This document shows, piece after piece, positions 37,918 to 53,325 of a stretch of 64,000 bases of DNA. The position numbers and the translations under genes are program-made. Within the stretch, counting starts at the first letter, position 1. Each line of letters begins with the position of its first letter. The notes below the pieces were generated by a model. The model worked only from the letters and a program-made list of their open reading frames with translations, made no database searches and was not told the origin of the DNA. Source of the stretch: Lethocerus indicus (lineage: Eukaryota > Arthropoda > Insecta > Hemiptera > Belostomatidae); contig JACDQD010000003.1 in NCBI GenBank assembly GCA_019843655.1, forward strand, positions 12,774,925 through 12,838,924, in the 5' to 3' direction.

Positions 37918-37960
<43 letters not shown>
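37918..37960. repeat. (AT)n microsatellite
   Basis: An uninterrupted AT dinucleotide repeat of about 21 units. Confidence 0.95.
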
Positions 37961-37961
<1 letters not shown>

Positions 37962-40900
37962 TGCTATAAGCAACGTTATTAAATGCACTCTATTTAATAA
38001 AATTGATACTGTACTAGAAAATAGATACAAATCAATGTCAAATAGAATTATTACAGTATATAAAACAAAATAAAAATTACTAGTAAGGGCTACGATGTCC
38101 GTCATGATTCAGGTTCTCGACATCGTTAGTAGTTTGCCGTAAGAAATATACCGAGGTACTTATACATTTCACTGATGATGTGCCCTAATAGCGCTGTTTT
38201 GATTTTTCGTCTAGTTTATCCTTTCGGTAGGTTTACTTTAGGAGGCGTAAATCCTTGCTTAAATCATTACTGCTAGCTTCGCTTATTTATACCTGTACTG
38301 CAACATTTTTATAATTTCATGCGCATTTTAGTATACATTTAACCGGCACGCACATGTCCGCTAACAGCCGTTTCTAAGAATCTCTTTATGACCCAACATC
38401 AATTACTACCAGGAATCTGCAGCACTGTCGGACCTCTCCCGACACCTCTCGATCATTAAGATGTTTTTACTGTGTTGAATTACTGTGCGCTAGTTCCCAA
38501 TAGGCCTTCCTTTACGGTCCATTAGACCGTGCTTTTTCCTACTATGGCACTTCTTGCATGGCTGGCAACAGCAATAATTTGTATCTCTGGAATGGTTTTT
38601 AGTTATTTTATGTCCAGTCGTAATCAATTGAAATTACATGCCGGTCTGTCACCGAGTATCGAACCGGGGATTAGCGTGTTTGTCGATTCAGTTCAGGTTA
38701 CCGGGGATAGTTTACTTAACTAAACCCTACTTTACAGGCACCATATTAATCCAATCCGCACATTAATTAATAACAGAATCACACATTAATCCAATGGCTC
38801 CATATTGTCATACACGTACCACGAAGACTCAGTTTGATGTGCGAAATAAATTAGACTGAATCATGGAAGCCGAATTACTGACGTAGGGTGAGAATACAGA
38901 ACCATCCCAATACTTCGGACACCCCTTAACATACCTTTCGAATAACCAAAGAGACCGACATGGATTTACCGGTTTTACAACGAGCTGGTGAATTCCAAAA
39001 TAAAAGTGCATTGTGATTCGTGAGAGACAGATGATGACGATAACGTGCATTATACACAGTGCTACAATACTCGCGACTGCATGTCATCTCAAGCGAAACT
39101 ACTTATGGCAAGTGACATGTTGAGTGTAGTGTTTGAGTATTTCTGTAGGAGATTAATAAAATTAAATTTCAATATTTAAATCGCATAATGCTGTATTATT
39201 TTATGAATACGATAACGTATAAATCCTATATATGCTAATATTATGTCATAGATTGCGTGTAAAACAAATATACTGCGCGTGCATTATAATGCGCACCAGT
39301 ACCCGGGGAGCGATCAGTGAAAGGCGGAAGGCAAAATCTAAGCCCAACATTTAAATTGTAAAATATTTACTAATATTCGGTCATGGTAATTATACGTTTA
39401 GCGCATTTGATTTTTCATCATTTTCTGTTAGAAAAAGGAAAGCAGAATATTGCTTTAAAAAGCTTCGACATTCTCACACTGAGTGAATGCCTTGAAAAAT
39501 TAAAATTAATCGATCAGGTTCCCGGCGTTGAAACTAAACAGAAAGTTAGACATACCAAGAATAGCTGAATAAATTTCGAGCCGAATTCCCAGTTGCCGCT
39601 TTGGGGGACTTGGACTAGAGCCATTAACAACCCCATTTCGTCATCAGGTACATTTAGCACTCCTGAAATTCAGTTTCAGGGACCAGTGCACACTTGGAAC
39701 ATTTCGCATATTCATCGAAACGGCGAATTGCGAGGACTCCTGTTCGTAATTTAGCGAAATTACCTGATAAAATGGACCTAGACTATTATATTTCATAGAA
39801 TACTGAAAAATGGTTGCTCTACAAGTGAACCGACGTATCACTTTCATCACTACGTTCTAGCTCCGATTTCTGTTGGATTAAAATTGACGTGAAAAACATA
39901 TTTTGTGTGCATTTGAACACGAAAAATTGGTATTATAATGAACTGTTAGTACATTACTTAATATATAATCAAAATATACCTACCTTCATATTCCTATCTT
40001 TGAATTGTCGAGGCGTTCCCCTTGTGGTTAAATGAAACAATCAAATTCCGCTGTTACTTACGCTCTTACTTCTTATTTGTTAGGCCCCATCAAAGTGCTC
40101 TACTATCGAAGAAAATAATAGATAATTATTAGAAAATTACCCCGCTCTCAATTTCGGTACTTACCGAAAATTATTATATCAAACGATCCAGTTCCTTCTC
40201 ATCTGCATACGAGAAGGCAAATTATCTCCCGGAACTATACTAAGAGTGAATCATGAAAGATTAGTTTCTGAACATCTCGGGGTTAAGCTATTCGCCAAAT
40301 TACGATAAGGCGTGCCCAATTCGTGTTCTCTGCTGAATCTAAGGGTTCTTTAAAATGTTATTGTTGTTGGCAATTCAAAAAGGGCTTTGTCCTGACGTTG
40401 ATTACATATATATTATATTTGTTCTTACAATACATCCTAGCCTAGTGGGTAGATACCAACATTTCCTGAAGCGAAGATATTTTTATCCATTATCCATTCT
40501 AGACGCCTTCATGATCTACGACACTTATATCTTGTTTTTACTGTCTAGATAATTTGAAGAAGAGACTGTGACATTACACGGGCTCCTTACACATCCATAA
40601 AAGCGTATGGATTGTTTTTCTTGCCCCGTTTTATAAATCCTAATGTCATTCCTAAAATGACCTAGGCCGAATGTCCGGGACTGGACCCGGTTCGGGCAAG
40701 GCTCCTTCCCGTAACGGAATAAAACAACAGTTTCCCCCGTTTCGAGTGTTTTTGTCGTACGTCTCCTTAATGGCGGGACGGCGCGTGGCATTCTAGACGG
40801 GCACAGGAAAAAGAGGAGTAGAGCACAGCGGGATATGAATACAAATTGTGGCCGCAGCCTTCCCCCAGCTCGTAAACCCTATTGTCAACACGTCGCTCGC

Positions 40901-43900
40901 CTATCAAACGAGCTGCCGAGTCCTTTTCCAGCCATAACAGTAAGTTCATAACAGTTGATATTACAGCGCTCCCGCTCATATGAGTAGAAATACTATTCAT
41001 TATGCCTTCAATCAACAGAGGAGTGCCCTCTGAGCCATGTTGCCGTATAGACATACTACAAACCGCTACTAATTTAACTCTTTGTTAGTGAGTTGAACTG
41101 TATTTTGTATTCATGTATTTTTGTGTACACAGTGTCTTAGTGATCGTCTTTAATCGTGCACACTTTTTGTCCACTTATTGTATTTGTGTTAGATACAATT
41201 CGATACAAACCTCAATTGTACCGGAGTTAAGTAGCAATTCCTACTGGTTATCTCCTGGGATTGTGGTGAATTCGTTTCTTAAAAGCTATCGTTTAATCCA
41301 ACGCGGTCTGTCTGAGAATTGAAAAATGGCCGTGCCCTTTTCACCTGACAAATCGCCAGACACTGTGGGAAAAAGGGAATCGTTAAAGGGGAAATGTCGA
41401 AACTGGCAAATTGTTCGGTCAATTTGAATTTAACGCACGACGAGGGCTCGAAAACCAATCCGAATTCCTTGGATTCTGATTGAGAATGGACGCAATTATT
41501 TTAAAAGTCCTCACCCTGGATAAAAAAATTGTTAATGGGCGGAGAACGATTAATTATTTTCGTTTTAAGGACTACGAATTCACTGTTTTCATTAAAAACT
41601 ACTAACGCCTATTAGCGAGGACCAAAGACGTAATCCATACAATATTGCAGTAATACACTAAAAATGCATGTTCTAATGTATAATGCTATTGGGGTTGGTG
41701 ACTAGGAAGTTGTGAATACGATACAAACCTCACCATGCTCTTTTTTATTGAAATTGATTTATTTACTCTATAAGTATGATTAAACGTATTGTATAAATGT
41801 ACAAAGAAATTCCGCGTTCTATGGTCGGCTTACAAATTACATTTTTCTTCGGTATCTTCTCCAATGGAATGCCTAGGAAAGGCCAATGAAGTATCGTCAT
41901 TGGATTATTATCCCCACAAGAGAAAAAGTGTCGACGCTCTTATTAAGTTATAAAATCTCAAAAAACCCATAACTTACACGAAACTATCGCGAATAATGGC
42001 CGCTAAACTATCCAGCCAATCCGTCTTTCGAATGTTTCATTTCTATAAACGTTCTATTACCCGCAATATCTAACCAGTTACGAACAAACAAGGTCTACGT
42101 GTAAACGTGTACGACACTTCAGGTGGAAATCTGACGCGGACTAATTATAAGAAATAACCGGCCTTGTTTCAACCCAGCGACCCTCATTTCATATTCCAGT
42201 CACATTTCACATTATGGGGAGTGTACATTTAAACCCCGTTGAAAAAATGTATCGAATTAACTACAGCGTTAATCGCATTAGCATAGTATAGATATTGACG
42301 CAAGCGTTTCCTGGATTATATGTCACGATTACGATCCCACTTATGTCATCGTCGAGGAGACCGCCTCGTTAACTGAAGGAGGAGAAGTGGGTAAGGTCAG
42401 GGCTGCGTGTGTTGACTGATACCGTATTATTTTCTTCATTATTGTTTTATCCGAGAGCTTTAGCCATGCATATGGAAATTTGATCCGCGCGGCTCTGTTA
42501 TTTCCTACGACCACAATCGGCAGGTCCGGTCAGGAGACTTAAGAACGGATCTCGTTAAGTCAGATTGAGAATTACGACTAAGTAAGTCTAATGCGGCATG
42601 ATATATAATTTCCAAAGTCGAATTAACTAGTGAGTGACCGAGGGAGAAGCTGCCTCTTAAAAGAGTTACGGCTGCAGAGGAATGAGTAGATTTTCCAGAA
42701 TGGAAAGGACAATAAAGTAAATTATTATTTTCGACAATTTCGAACAAATTAGAAGAAAATAAAAATTGAAAATGTATTTCAATTATTATTAAAAGGAACC
42801 TTATAACCACACACCGTCTAAAAATGTCTGATAAAAATGAGTTTGCGCGAATATATTTCCAATTTATATTCAGCTAACACGGTGGAGATATATAAATATA
42901 CCTTCAATCTCATTAAAATTTCGAACTTCTACCGTTCCAGTGATTATAGTTCATACTTAAATGTTTGCTTCTAAGCTTAAAAATTAACTAAGTTAATTAA
43001 GTCCTTTATTTAAAATGAACAATAAAATCAGTGGCACCACTGGGTGACTGGATTGGCTACCGCGTAAGTCCGAGACTGGTGCTTGAGACAGGTTCGGCCG
43101 GTACGATGCCGCTATTTTCAAAATTGTAAGCCAGAAACTGCTCGTTCGGATAATCCTAGTTGATTGGGCCAATCGATAGACCTTTATGCGCTCTTCGAAG
43201 CCCACACATGTTATTACTTTACCGCTCCGCGTGGTAACACGCATGAGATAGTCATTCCATCGTTATCATTTTTACTTCAAATTAATCGCTACGGTAATAG
43301 TTCCTATTGATTGGTGCAATGGATCAATTCTGCGAATGACACCTGCAATTTCAATAACTCTCGTCGGTCGCTTTACCCAAGGAGAACGCCGCATATACAT
43401 ATTATACATACAATATATAACGCCATTTATTTATACATATTTTACTCTATTAGACACTTCCATCAGTCCAAGGCAATCAACTGCTACTACACAGACAAAA
43501 TGTTCTTTCTAGTTTGAATTTCGGAACGAATAGTTGCGCAAAACTGTTCGATACTTTTTGAGTGGAATAGAAAACTAAATTTTTTTTCTCGTTTCGATCT
43601 CACAAAGAATATTACCGCGGCAACAACATGAATACTAATAATACATTTCTAATGTTAATGTTATCTTCATCCGGTTGATGTCGCTCACATAAATCACGTG
43701 CTCGGCCCCTGCCTAGACCTGTTTCATCATAAGTAGTAACTATAAAATTATCCAGAGGCTTGTAATAGTCCTTTCTCCTTTCGGCCAAATTCTCCCCGAG
43801 TAATCATCTCTTCTAATTCCTTTTCTTTTCGTAATTTTGGAGATTCATATAATTAAGCTAGTTTGATGAATTTTATAATTATTGGTTCGATTTCTTGTTA

Positions 43901-46380
43901 GGGCATTATCAATTACAAGTACACTGCGGGTCTTTCTATTTCCTTTCTTAATATTAATGATATCTTACTGTAGTAAGATTATCCTTAGCTTAATAACCAG
44001 TTCTTTTAACTCGTTTCTGTGTATTTCAAAGCTTATCTTCTTGTTATTAATCTCATTTTGTGAAATTAATTATAAGATTGAGCTGAAATTACACTAATTC
44101 GGTCTCGTTTCTCTAATGTATAATTTATACCTGATTTTTCGCCCTATCCGTCGGTCTAGATCTTGTACAGCTTCACAACTAATAAACGGGTTGTAATAAA
44201 TTATTCAACAATGTTGGGAACGATTCGTGTCTGACATCGCACCTCGAAATGTAATTCCAGTCCGGGTTATCTGTTATCGACAATAACAGTAATTTCCAAG
44301 CGGATGTTTACCAACGGACCTCCTGGAGTCATTTTTTAAATTAGTTTTAACAAGAAACCTATGACAATTTTATTGCGATGCTTTTTAAGCGGGTTACTTC
44401 CAACAGTGCAAAATTGAAAATTGAATACACTACGGGTACAATAAATAAGGACGTATGCAAAATCAGTGAAAGGCATGTGGGCCTAATGTTAGTGCATGCT
44501 GTAATACAACATATTATCATAATGTATGGAAATATAAGAAATAATGAATTCTGTAGTCATTATTCACTTCTTACCGGTGTACGGGCCATGGGATTCTAAA
44601 CTTGGGAACCAGGATTTATTAATAATCAAAATAAAATATCTATATAGTTATATAATTCTGATTAATATACTTCTGGTTCCACAAAAAAAGCAATTAACTA
44701 TTTCAAACAATTTATACGTAATAGTGACAAAACAGGCCGAACCAAATCTTACAAACTACCGAATAACTGTAACTTATTTTTCACACTGCAGCTCTACACG
44801 GGGCTGACATGGTAATTACATTAATTATGCCGAATGTGTGTTCGGTTAGGTGATTATTATGTCGATAGGGTTCCAACTCAATTCCTGTAGAGCCGTGCTC
44901 CTAGCGGCGTTAAGTTCAAGGCCCGCCCCTGCTTTGAAATTGGGCCCAGCGGATTCAAATAGAGAAATATTTTAGGTTTTTTTTTTGTTGGCCCGGCGAG
45001 CGCCGAACCGGAGATAAAATCTTGGGCTCGGTCCGGCAACGTGCAATTTGGTTAATTGAACTTTTCATTTGGCTGAATTCATATTTTTATAATTCAGAGA
45101 CCGGGATCACAATGAAACTAAGCGGAGAAAATTAACGTATCTGCGCGACTGTAATGTGTCCGATTCGATAATAAGTAAAGGTCGGAAATTTGGTTTTAAC
45201 ATTATACTTTCCTCCGATGAAGTTCAGGAGGTGATTTTGGATAGCTGATTCAACTTCGCAGAATATGACATGTCCATATTTACATTTTACTTTCTGAGCT
45301 TGATGCTGCACCACGTTAGGCGCCCCCATCTATGCAGTCGCCTTTCTGTGGTTTCTGGTTTAGTCTTATATTTGAAAGTTTCAGTTTCAATTATTAGATA
45401 GATAGATAGATACAAGTGATTGTTGAAAAAAACAGCAGACCGTGGACTCGTCTGTGAGTACACTCACTTAGGTTGCATTCCTTGCACGGTAAAGTGTAAT
45501 TTATTAATTTGCCCCCTGAGAGCCGACCTCGGAGCCAGACCCGTTTAAGGCCCCGTCGCGTTATCGCGGAGATGGCGCATTGATCGGCGCCGTCGGTAGT
45601 GTTTGGAATTAAATGATTTATAATGGGAAGATTCTCATGTAGAGTGGAGGAGTTTGGTTAACGGCGGATTGCACAATCGAAGCATTTCTGATCGCAGGGT
45701 ATAATGGACTGAAAATACTGAACTATCGGCGTTTTTATGATTTATTCCATACCCGCCTTCCAATGGCTTATATTGCGATCTTGCCGCAGTATTTTATTAC
45801 GGGGTTAAAGACGGTCAGTTCGATAGTCGCGTTTTCGATAGACAGCAAATGATCACGAATAATTTAAGACACCTATTACGGTGTCCATGGAGGTTCGGAA
45901 TAAATCAGCCGACAGTGGGGTATCAACTGCATCCTATATACAGAACAATTAAACACCTACTCGTAACGCTAAATAAAAAGTGTTCAGAATTACTAACCGA
46001 CTTGAGTAGAAATGTCAGTTAATTCCGCATTTTGACATGTCGGTTGCCGACGAGGCATGCTGTCTCAATAATTTACTGGCGTAATGTAGACGAAGAAACC
46101 GAGAGGAGAGGGATGATCGCAAGAATGATGAAGAATTCACAATCCTCAGTTCACGAAAATAATAGTCTGAATACAGTTTTATTAACGAGTTGTAGGGATG
46201 GTCGTTTCAGTTCCTGTTTCAGGAACAAGTTATTAAGTCGTGGGCGGCTAACTTCAGGTGGGGGGTTGTGCGGGAGCCCACCTAATTGCCGGCTGTCGCG
46301 GAGGCTTCACTCGCTGCCCGTGTAAAGGCCGGCTTCGGAAAGTGGGAAAACTTAAAAAAAAGGAACGTCGAAGACTGTTG
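37961..46380. other. AT-rich gene-free stretch
   Basis: No gene is supported. This is the most uniformly AT-rich part of the window. Small items are an ATTAATCCAAT direct repeat (38745 and 38785), short hairpins CCTGAAA/TTTCAGG (39662-39680), ATCTTACT/AGTAAGAT (43962-43979) and GTTCCTG/CAGGAAC (46210-46226), and a (GATA)4 tract (45397-45412). A hydrophobic 71-codon ORF (43882-44097) lies in T-rich DNA and lacks gene structure. GC-richer patches are near 44890-45040 and 45500-45600. Confidence 0.55.
45397..45412. repeat. (GATA)4 microsatellite
   Basis: Four perfect GATA units. Confidence 0.85.
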
Positions 46381-46424
46381 AAGAGAGACAGAGAGAGAGA
46401 GGGAGAAAGAGAGAGAGAAAAAAG
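46381..46424. repeat. Imperfect (GA)n tract
   Basis: Purine-only on the + strand except for one C; GA units with GGGAGAAA interruptions. Confidence 0.85.
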
Positions 46425-49400
46425 GCAATTTTCGTAAAAGCCGGCGTGCGGTGAGTCTGCTAATGAGCGGTAATTCCGAGCGCCTTTAACAGTTTTTCAT
46501 GCACTTGACCTCCCGACATTCGGCCGCGCTTGGGAAACGTCGACGAGCTACCTGGCAACGTCTTGACCGAGAGCACAGACGAACTAAAAAAACTGCCAAA
46601 TTATAACTTCACGAATCGCCCATATTTGTTTCATCACAGCGTGATGTCATCTCATGCAATTTTGTTTTTTTAAATTTAGCCCTGCCTTACTTGATTATAA
46701 TTGACATTTAGTTTTTCAACCTGAGTTAAATATAGGCACAGTAATCTTCCCCTTCCGCTGGCCGTCCATAAGTTTGTGATTAGATGTGTAAATTCGGAAA
46801 ACCAGTAATTTAATTAAAAACATGGACATTCCATTGAGGGTATCCCTAAATCATATTAAAAAAGCAATAAACAAACTAGACAAGAAGAGAAGGAAGCATT
46901 TAACATTTTACTAATTTCACCATTTTCTAAGTTTGATATAGAACTGTATAGCTGAATAGGTTAGCTGATAATTTCCAATAATCTAATATCGATTTTTTAA
47001 AATAAGAACTATTGAATTAAGTCATAATTGAATAAAAATATGATCTCCAATCGGTTGTTAAGAACTGCAATTACTGTTCCGGTTTGGAAAACGAAAAATC
47101 TAATTACCGCGGTTCTCAAATAGATAAATATTACCGGGAAAGTCAACGGTCAACGAAGGTTAGACGAAGGCGACCGTAAAAAAATCGTAGATTGAAATTT
47201 TAAATTGTGGTAGATGGCAAGTACAGTACACAGTGAAATTACACTCTTCAGCGATGAAAATGATTGAACACGGGAACGTTTCTGATCTTTTTCTTTCTAT
47301 AATGGGTTATGGGCTAGTGGAGACGGGGGACAGCCAGAGGTCACCGCAAGATCTGTTAAGTCGTCGCTTTTTACAGGTACCGGAACGAGCCGAACCCCTA
47401 CGAGTCCAGTTATGCCTACAGTTCATAGAGTTTTTGTTAATGTTTTTTTCCTCCAGATTTCCTCATCGCCGTGTCTGAAACAAGTTTTAATTGTGCCAAT
47501 AAGAAGGTTATTAGCGCTGACATTATTGCATGGCCGATCCGTTAAAACGGGTCTCCCCGTTACTAAGTATTCCCAGGCTTTTTTTCCAACTCATATCCTG
47601 TAAGGTCAACAAGAAATCATACAATTGATATCTAACTTGACCTAGACCATACCAGCGATTATATATGCCTAGTTCAAGGAGCTCTCTCCATATTTTATAA
47701 AAATAATATTAAACAATTATTAAGGAAGACTCACGCATTATTAGCAAAGACCGCGAATAGTACTTCGGATCGCTAGCATCGAAGTTATTATTATACAACG
47801 TTTATACAACTCCAATCCAGTGATAAAATAGATCGTCTTTCGTTGTTACAATAATTCATGGAATCGTAAAAACCATTAGGCACTTTTTCAACTCAGGTGC
47901 AGGATTAGAAAGAGATGTCGGACAGCCGCCAAAAAGAAAACAAATAAAGAATGAGACAAGAAAATAAATAAACAAAAAACGGAATTTCAATATTGCCCAA
48001 CGTATTGCGAATTAATGGAGGCGGGGGCGTGACCTATCCCTCCGGTACGGCCCTACCTGATGAACGCACACACAGCCACTCGCCAAAGAAGTTATTTCTA
48101 ATTATATAGCAAGTTCGATTTGAGCGGCAATTTCAAATAGGCACTCCATACAATCCAATAGGGCGGAGTCCAACTGTACGAGGACCATTCCAATTGCACC
48201 GGTACAATACGAGTCACTTTACAGGTATTTCAAGATGGTATGCGGACCGTACATGGAAACCGCCGTGTATGTGACTTACCTACCGGAACTTACCTGATCG
48301 GAACATTTATCCTTTCCATAAAAGAAGAGACCGGTTGGGCTGTAGTGGCGCGAATCTAATTTTAAAATTGGGCCCAGGGCCGGCTCCCGCACAGATTGCA
48401 CCAGTCACAATTTTCTCTATATCCCATACGTCCCAGTATTTCTCCCGAGCGTGATTTATGCCCGCTGAACTTTCCCATTTGTACCGCCCGTTCCACCGTT
48501 TGATTCCTACCTTCTGACTTTTAGATGTAATCTCCCATTTCGACTCTTATATACGAGGTCGCGGACGTGTTTGTTGTTTGTTTATCGATTGCTTTATCGA
48601 AATGGTAATGCAGAGTTCCTCTCAGGTTGGGGGGAATATTATTTCGTCGTATTTGTCGGCATAAAATTGGAAATGATTATCCCCGAATGACTCAAATGAA
48701 CGATAACATATACCGCTATCAGGCGATAAATTATTAATGTCAAAACTATGTTGTATATTGAAAATACTGATGCGGATTCTAGCGTTCTATTTTATGCGTA
48801 GGTCGAGTAACGAATATTTTGGAACCGGCGCACAATCGTCTAACTTATATAATTTATAATAGCGCTTTTGGGACCCGGTCCCTGTTAGTTCAAAGTTCAA
48901 GAGCAACGTAAACCGTTATTGTCCTCGATACGGTCCGAATTTAATTTCTCCAGCGTCACATTACCGAACAATTGTTTCTGTAGCTGCCAAACGGATGAGT
49001 GAAGAGGGTGAGGTGAGGGCGGTGTAGGAGCTGACGGGGCGGAAGCCAAGCGGGTTGGAAGCCACCTGAGGCACGATCCAATCATCCTTTATAGTCCAAA
49101 TTTTCTCCCCACAACTCCCAGATCACAAAATATCACGAAGCAATTTTCTACGGGCTCGAACCCAATTGTGAAATCAGGGCCGAAATTTTCGGCTGTTGTA
49201 CAGAGTCGCTTCATGTATACATATATATTTCCCCCGCCCCCTCTTCTGATTTTACGAGCGCCCCGAAACTTGACCTCCCATTTTAAGGCGTTTACAGTTT
49301 ATTTCTGACCTTGTTTCGTTCATACCTCACCGGCCGCTCTTCGTTTACTTAATAACGGGGCTTTCTCGGGTCGGTTTTACGCCGTTTCCTCCGGGCGAGG

Positions 49401-51774
49401 CCGGGGATAATGTCAATTATTTGCGCTCGCGGTCGGAACTTCTGTTTGATTAAGAAATTTTTTCCCGAATCGTTTATGGCGTCGGCAGGAGAAAGCCGAA
49501 TTTAATATAGGGGTGAGAAAAAGCAAATTTAGGCATCTCTCATTTTACAGCTTTCCAAGATTATATAATCATATGGCCAACGGAGGCATTCGGGGAGAAA
49601 AAAGCGAGTATATATTTATTTTCCTACTTGAGATAGTCGATTGACCTTTGCACTACCCACAAAATTATCTCCCCGAGGGGACACCGGAGGTCTACGGGTA
49701 AATCGGTCCATCGACCCCGGCCACAGCTCACATTAACTACACCCTAAATACAGAACGATTACAGACACCATCGCACTAGCCTCTACAGTAACAACACCAC
49801 TCGCAAGTATTATATATATTGACATTAATATTACTCCTCGGGGCTGAAGTCTCTGAGAACAGATTTTGCCCAGATAAAACTAGCGGCTGCACTCAACATC
49901 CGTTCGATGCGAGGAAAATATTTCAGAATTAATGGGCAAGAGCTTAGCAGACACCAAAAGAAATGGGATCAATAAGATAAACATTTATCTATTTATGATA
50001 TATTTATTTATTTATGAATTAAATTAATTAAACAATTGAGGAAAATAAAGAAGTGCACAGTTCTGGTTTGTTGTCAGGTTTCCAGTAGGATTCTGTCAGT
50101 AGGTTACTGAGTAAATCAGAAATCGCTTGGGGCAATAACGGCGGGGCAGAACGGTAGGAGGGCATAGGCTGATGGCAGCGACCGAGTGATATTTTAACGG
50201 TGCCGAACAATCCACGTTGCTCGTATCAATAAATATTTCTATTGTTGCAAGTCAGTTCTAAGTAATTGGGTAATTACCGATTTCGCGGTCTGACTTTTGG
50301 TCAAAGGGCCCGGCCGGTCCGAACACGAAGTCGTGAAATGCCAAATCTTTCAATTTCGGTACGCTCTTAGCGCTTCGTCCTCCCACCGAATGATTTCAAT
50401 TTAAACGATCCCTATCTCGGTATTCCGATGGTTTTGTGAAATGTGCCCTCGAAAATCTCGCCTTCGTATAATCTTATATTTGACTGACATTCAACAAATA
50501 TACACTCATATCGTTATCAGATGGTGGTTTAAAAACTGGCTTATTTTGAAAATGTTTTGAAAATATTTATCTGTACATTATTGAAACATTTTGTAAATTC
50601 AATAGGGGCGTTAAGCATTTCTATAAAAAATTAGACAATCATTTTCAAAATAAATTTTATTCTTATTGATGAATATTTAATTCATAACTGTAAAAACGTT
50701 TCATATTTCTAAATAAAATAGCCCATAAACGAACGTAATATAAGATCTATATAACACGGTCCTGCATAAAGTTATTATGTGGAAGCATCACTTTGTGACC
50801 CTAAACTACGATAACATTTGAATTTGAACACCATTTCGCAATTAAAAAGCAACTTTTTTGCAAGTGTTAAAAAGGTGTCACTTAGATTTTTCACACATAA
50901 TAGTTCAATGAAAGTGTACCAATGCACTAATATTAGTGTCTTCAATTAGGGAAATGATAACATCTACTGTTCTATGCGTGGATCCAAATATGTCTTAGGG
51001 AAGTCTTAGATGTGGAGAAGAAACGGTGGTATTTCACTTGGGAATTAACTTTCATCCAACTTTCTTAGCAGACGCACGCTAATAGCGGGCGCACAGGCTC
51101 ACATTTTCCTTACCGTAACGCGCAAATGTACCGAAAATAGCCGCTCATTAACTAGGCCGATTGTTGGCGGAGAAATCGATTCTTTTCGGGCGGCCGGGGC
51201 CTTGTTCCTCCCAGTCGTTACCACCCAATAAAATTTGCACTTTTACGGCTTAATACGAGTCGCCGCCCGAGGCCCGGTCTTTTACGGTCGTTCGACCACG
51301 ACCATAATTCTGGCGGGGTGCCCCCTCCAAACACCTTTAGTTCCGGAATTTAACGACATAAGGCTAGTAACAAACTTTCCAAACCTTCACGCAAAGCATC
51401 GTTTGCGTACAATTTGCTTACACTTTTTTTTTAATTGGGCAATAGTGATAATTTTCCGGCCTCAAAACAATCCGCTTTCCCACCTTCAAAAATGAAATAC
51501 AAAAATGATGGGTCATCAGATGACCCCCTGTGCTTAAACAGAGCACAGTATCAAATTTAGGACGTGAGAATTTTTCATATTGCCTATTCAAGATATAATT
51601 AAAATTACTAATTGTATTTATTTTTCCCATATAGTGCCGGTCGACAGTTGAACCTCCAGAAAATTCGAACAAGAACCATCTGGGTGATTGTATGCGAACG
51701 TCTTATGAATAAATTTTACTTAATAATGATTACAGTAAAGGTCGCATAAAAATCTGACATTATAATAACCTCCT

Positions 51775-51788
51775 GAGACAGAGAGAGT

Positions 51789-51838
<50 letters not shown>

Positions 51839-51840
51839 GA
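51775..51840. repeat. (GA)n microsatellite, about 65 bp
   Basis: A long, nearly pure GA tract with a few C and T interruptions at its 5' end. On the minus strand it produces a Ser/Leu-rich ORF artefact. Confidence 0.95.
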
Positions 51841-53312
51841 AAAACAAACTGGGATGTCACGATTGGGGAAGCTGGAAAACAATGGGAGGGCACTCTATCG
51901 TTGCCGGGGGTCCGTGTCCCAGGCGGCTGGTCGATGTGAATGGAGAGCACGAGGCACTCGTACTGACGTGTCCTTATTAATAAGGATTGATGTATGGTCC
52001 GGATTAGTTCTGCGCATTGTATCGCTTCGGAACAACGTCCGTTAATACCGGAGTCCGACCACGCCTCGAAATCTCAATTTCGGCTTTCGTGCAGTCACAA
52101 AAGGTAATACAAATTAATTTAATACTACTACTCCATCTCTAATATATTGGCCCCTATTGGAAGTAGAACATTAGTTTGAACAGCTGAACAATTTGTTCTG
52201 AATAGAGAATTGCAGTGATGTGTTTCTGTAATAATCAATATGTAACATTTTCCTCTCATATCTGAATATAGTAATATAAGTATTTATAGTAGCCTATTGT
52301 TATTCTCAATTTAAACTTATTACAAGTTTCTATTGTTCCTTCCTCCTACTCCAGTTATTTCCCAACTGTGTTATAGTCTATGACCCTTAAATCCGCCCGA
52401 TCTTATGTTATCTTATGTTTCTGAATTACAACAAAACTTTCGCCCCCCTTGTTTCATTAATGAATAAGTCATTTTCTTCAATCTCTCAAAGGCATCATTA
52501 TCATATAATGATATATGCTACATTCCCTATGCTACAACAGCGCTTGGCACCCAATTGCTCCTTCGACTGTTATAAATGCTTTTGGTTGCAAATTTCTGTA
52601 TTCGAGAGCTGGTTTCTCCGCCTTAATTGCGCTGTCCGGATTCGTATCATTACCAAAATAGAGTCATACTAACGTTTACAATAATAAGGCCGGAATAATG
52701 GAACCGTTCGGCCTCAACGCGGTTAATGCGTTTCGCAAACATTCGTATGCTAATAGCGCAACTTTAATTTGAGCAACACTTCGGCTGTGGCTCGTTTTTC
52801 CCCGCCTCATTATAATTTCCCAATTAGCTACTAGTTCTCGAATAAACCTTTCGGTTAATAACATATCACGTAGGCTAACGAGAAGGCCACACATTTCATT
52901 ATCATTAGCGGATATCATTATACTTTCCAAATGAGAGTTTCCGAACGAGCGAAATATAGTCCGAAGTTTTACTTTGTATCACTAATCAAGTTGTAGCGGG
53001 AAATAACGGTTGAAGGCCGAACTGAAGAGAAAAAGGAAATATTACCATGAAGAGAAGGCGTGTCATAATTAGAATAAGTATATAGTCAAAGCCATAATTA
53101 TGGTAGTAGTGCTTGATTGACGTCACACCTGAACTTGTTGCGGCCTGCCTTAAGACATTTACTCCACGTTAAATTTCGGGAAATTTACACTAAGGAATAA
53201 GATACAAGGAAAAAATTCTAAATGGTAATGTGGTGGGTGTTTGCGAGGGTTAGTGAAATTATAATTAACGTATCGTGGTCTGTCATCACTCGCGTTTTCG
53301 TTTACCAGCAGT

Positions 53313-53325
53313 AGACCGATTTCGG
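53313..53325 (+). repeat. Dispersed-repeat core AGACCGATTTCGG (copy 3)
   Basis: Identical to 35649-35661. CAGCAGT precedes it, and the wider flanks diverge from the other copies. Confidence 0.45.

Noticed and set aside
38646..38700. Minus-strand GGTTCGATACT as a tRNA B-box
   Set aside because: The T-stem is imperfect and no acceptor-stem partner or A-box lies at the right distance; other TTCRA words (e.g. 3712, 28098, 57970) also failed.
43882..44097. Hydrophobic 71-codon ORF as a small membrane protein
   Set aside because: T-rich DNA on the + strand gives Phe/Leu/Ile codons by composition; no partner exons or family motif.
51720..51950. Ser/Leu-repeat ORF on the minus strand
   Set aside because: It is simply the translation of the GA microsatellite.
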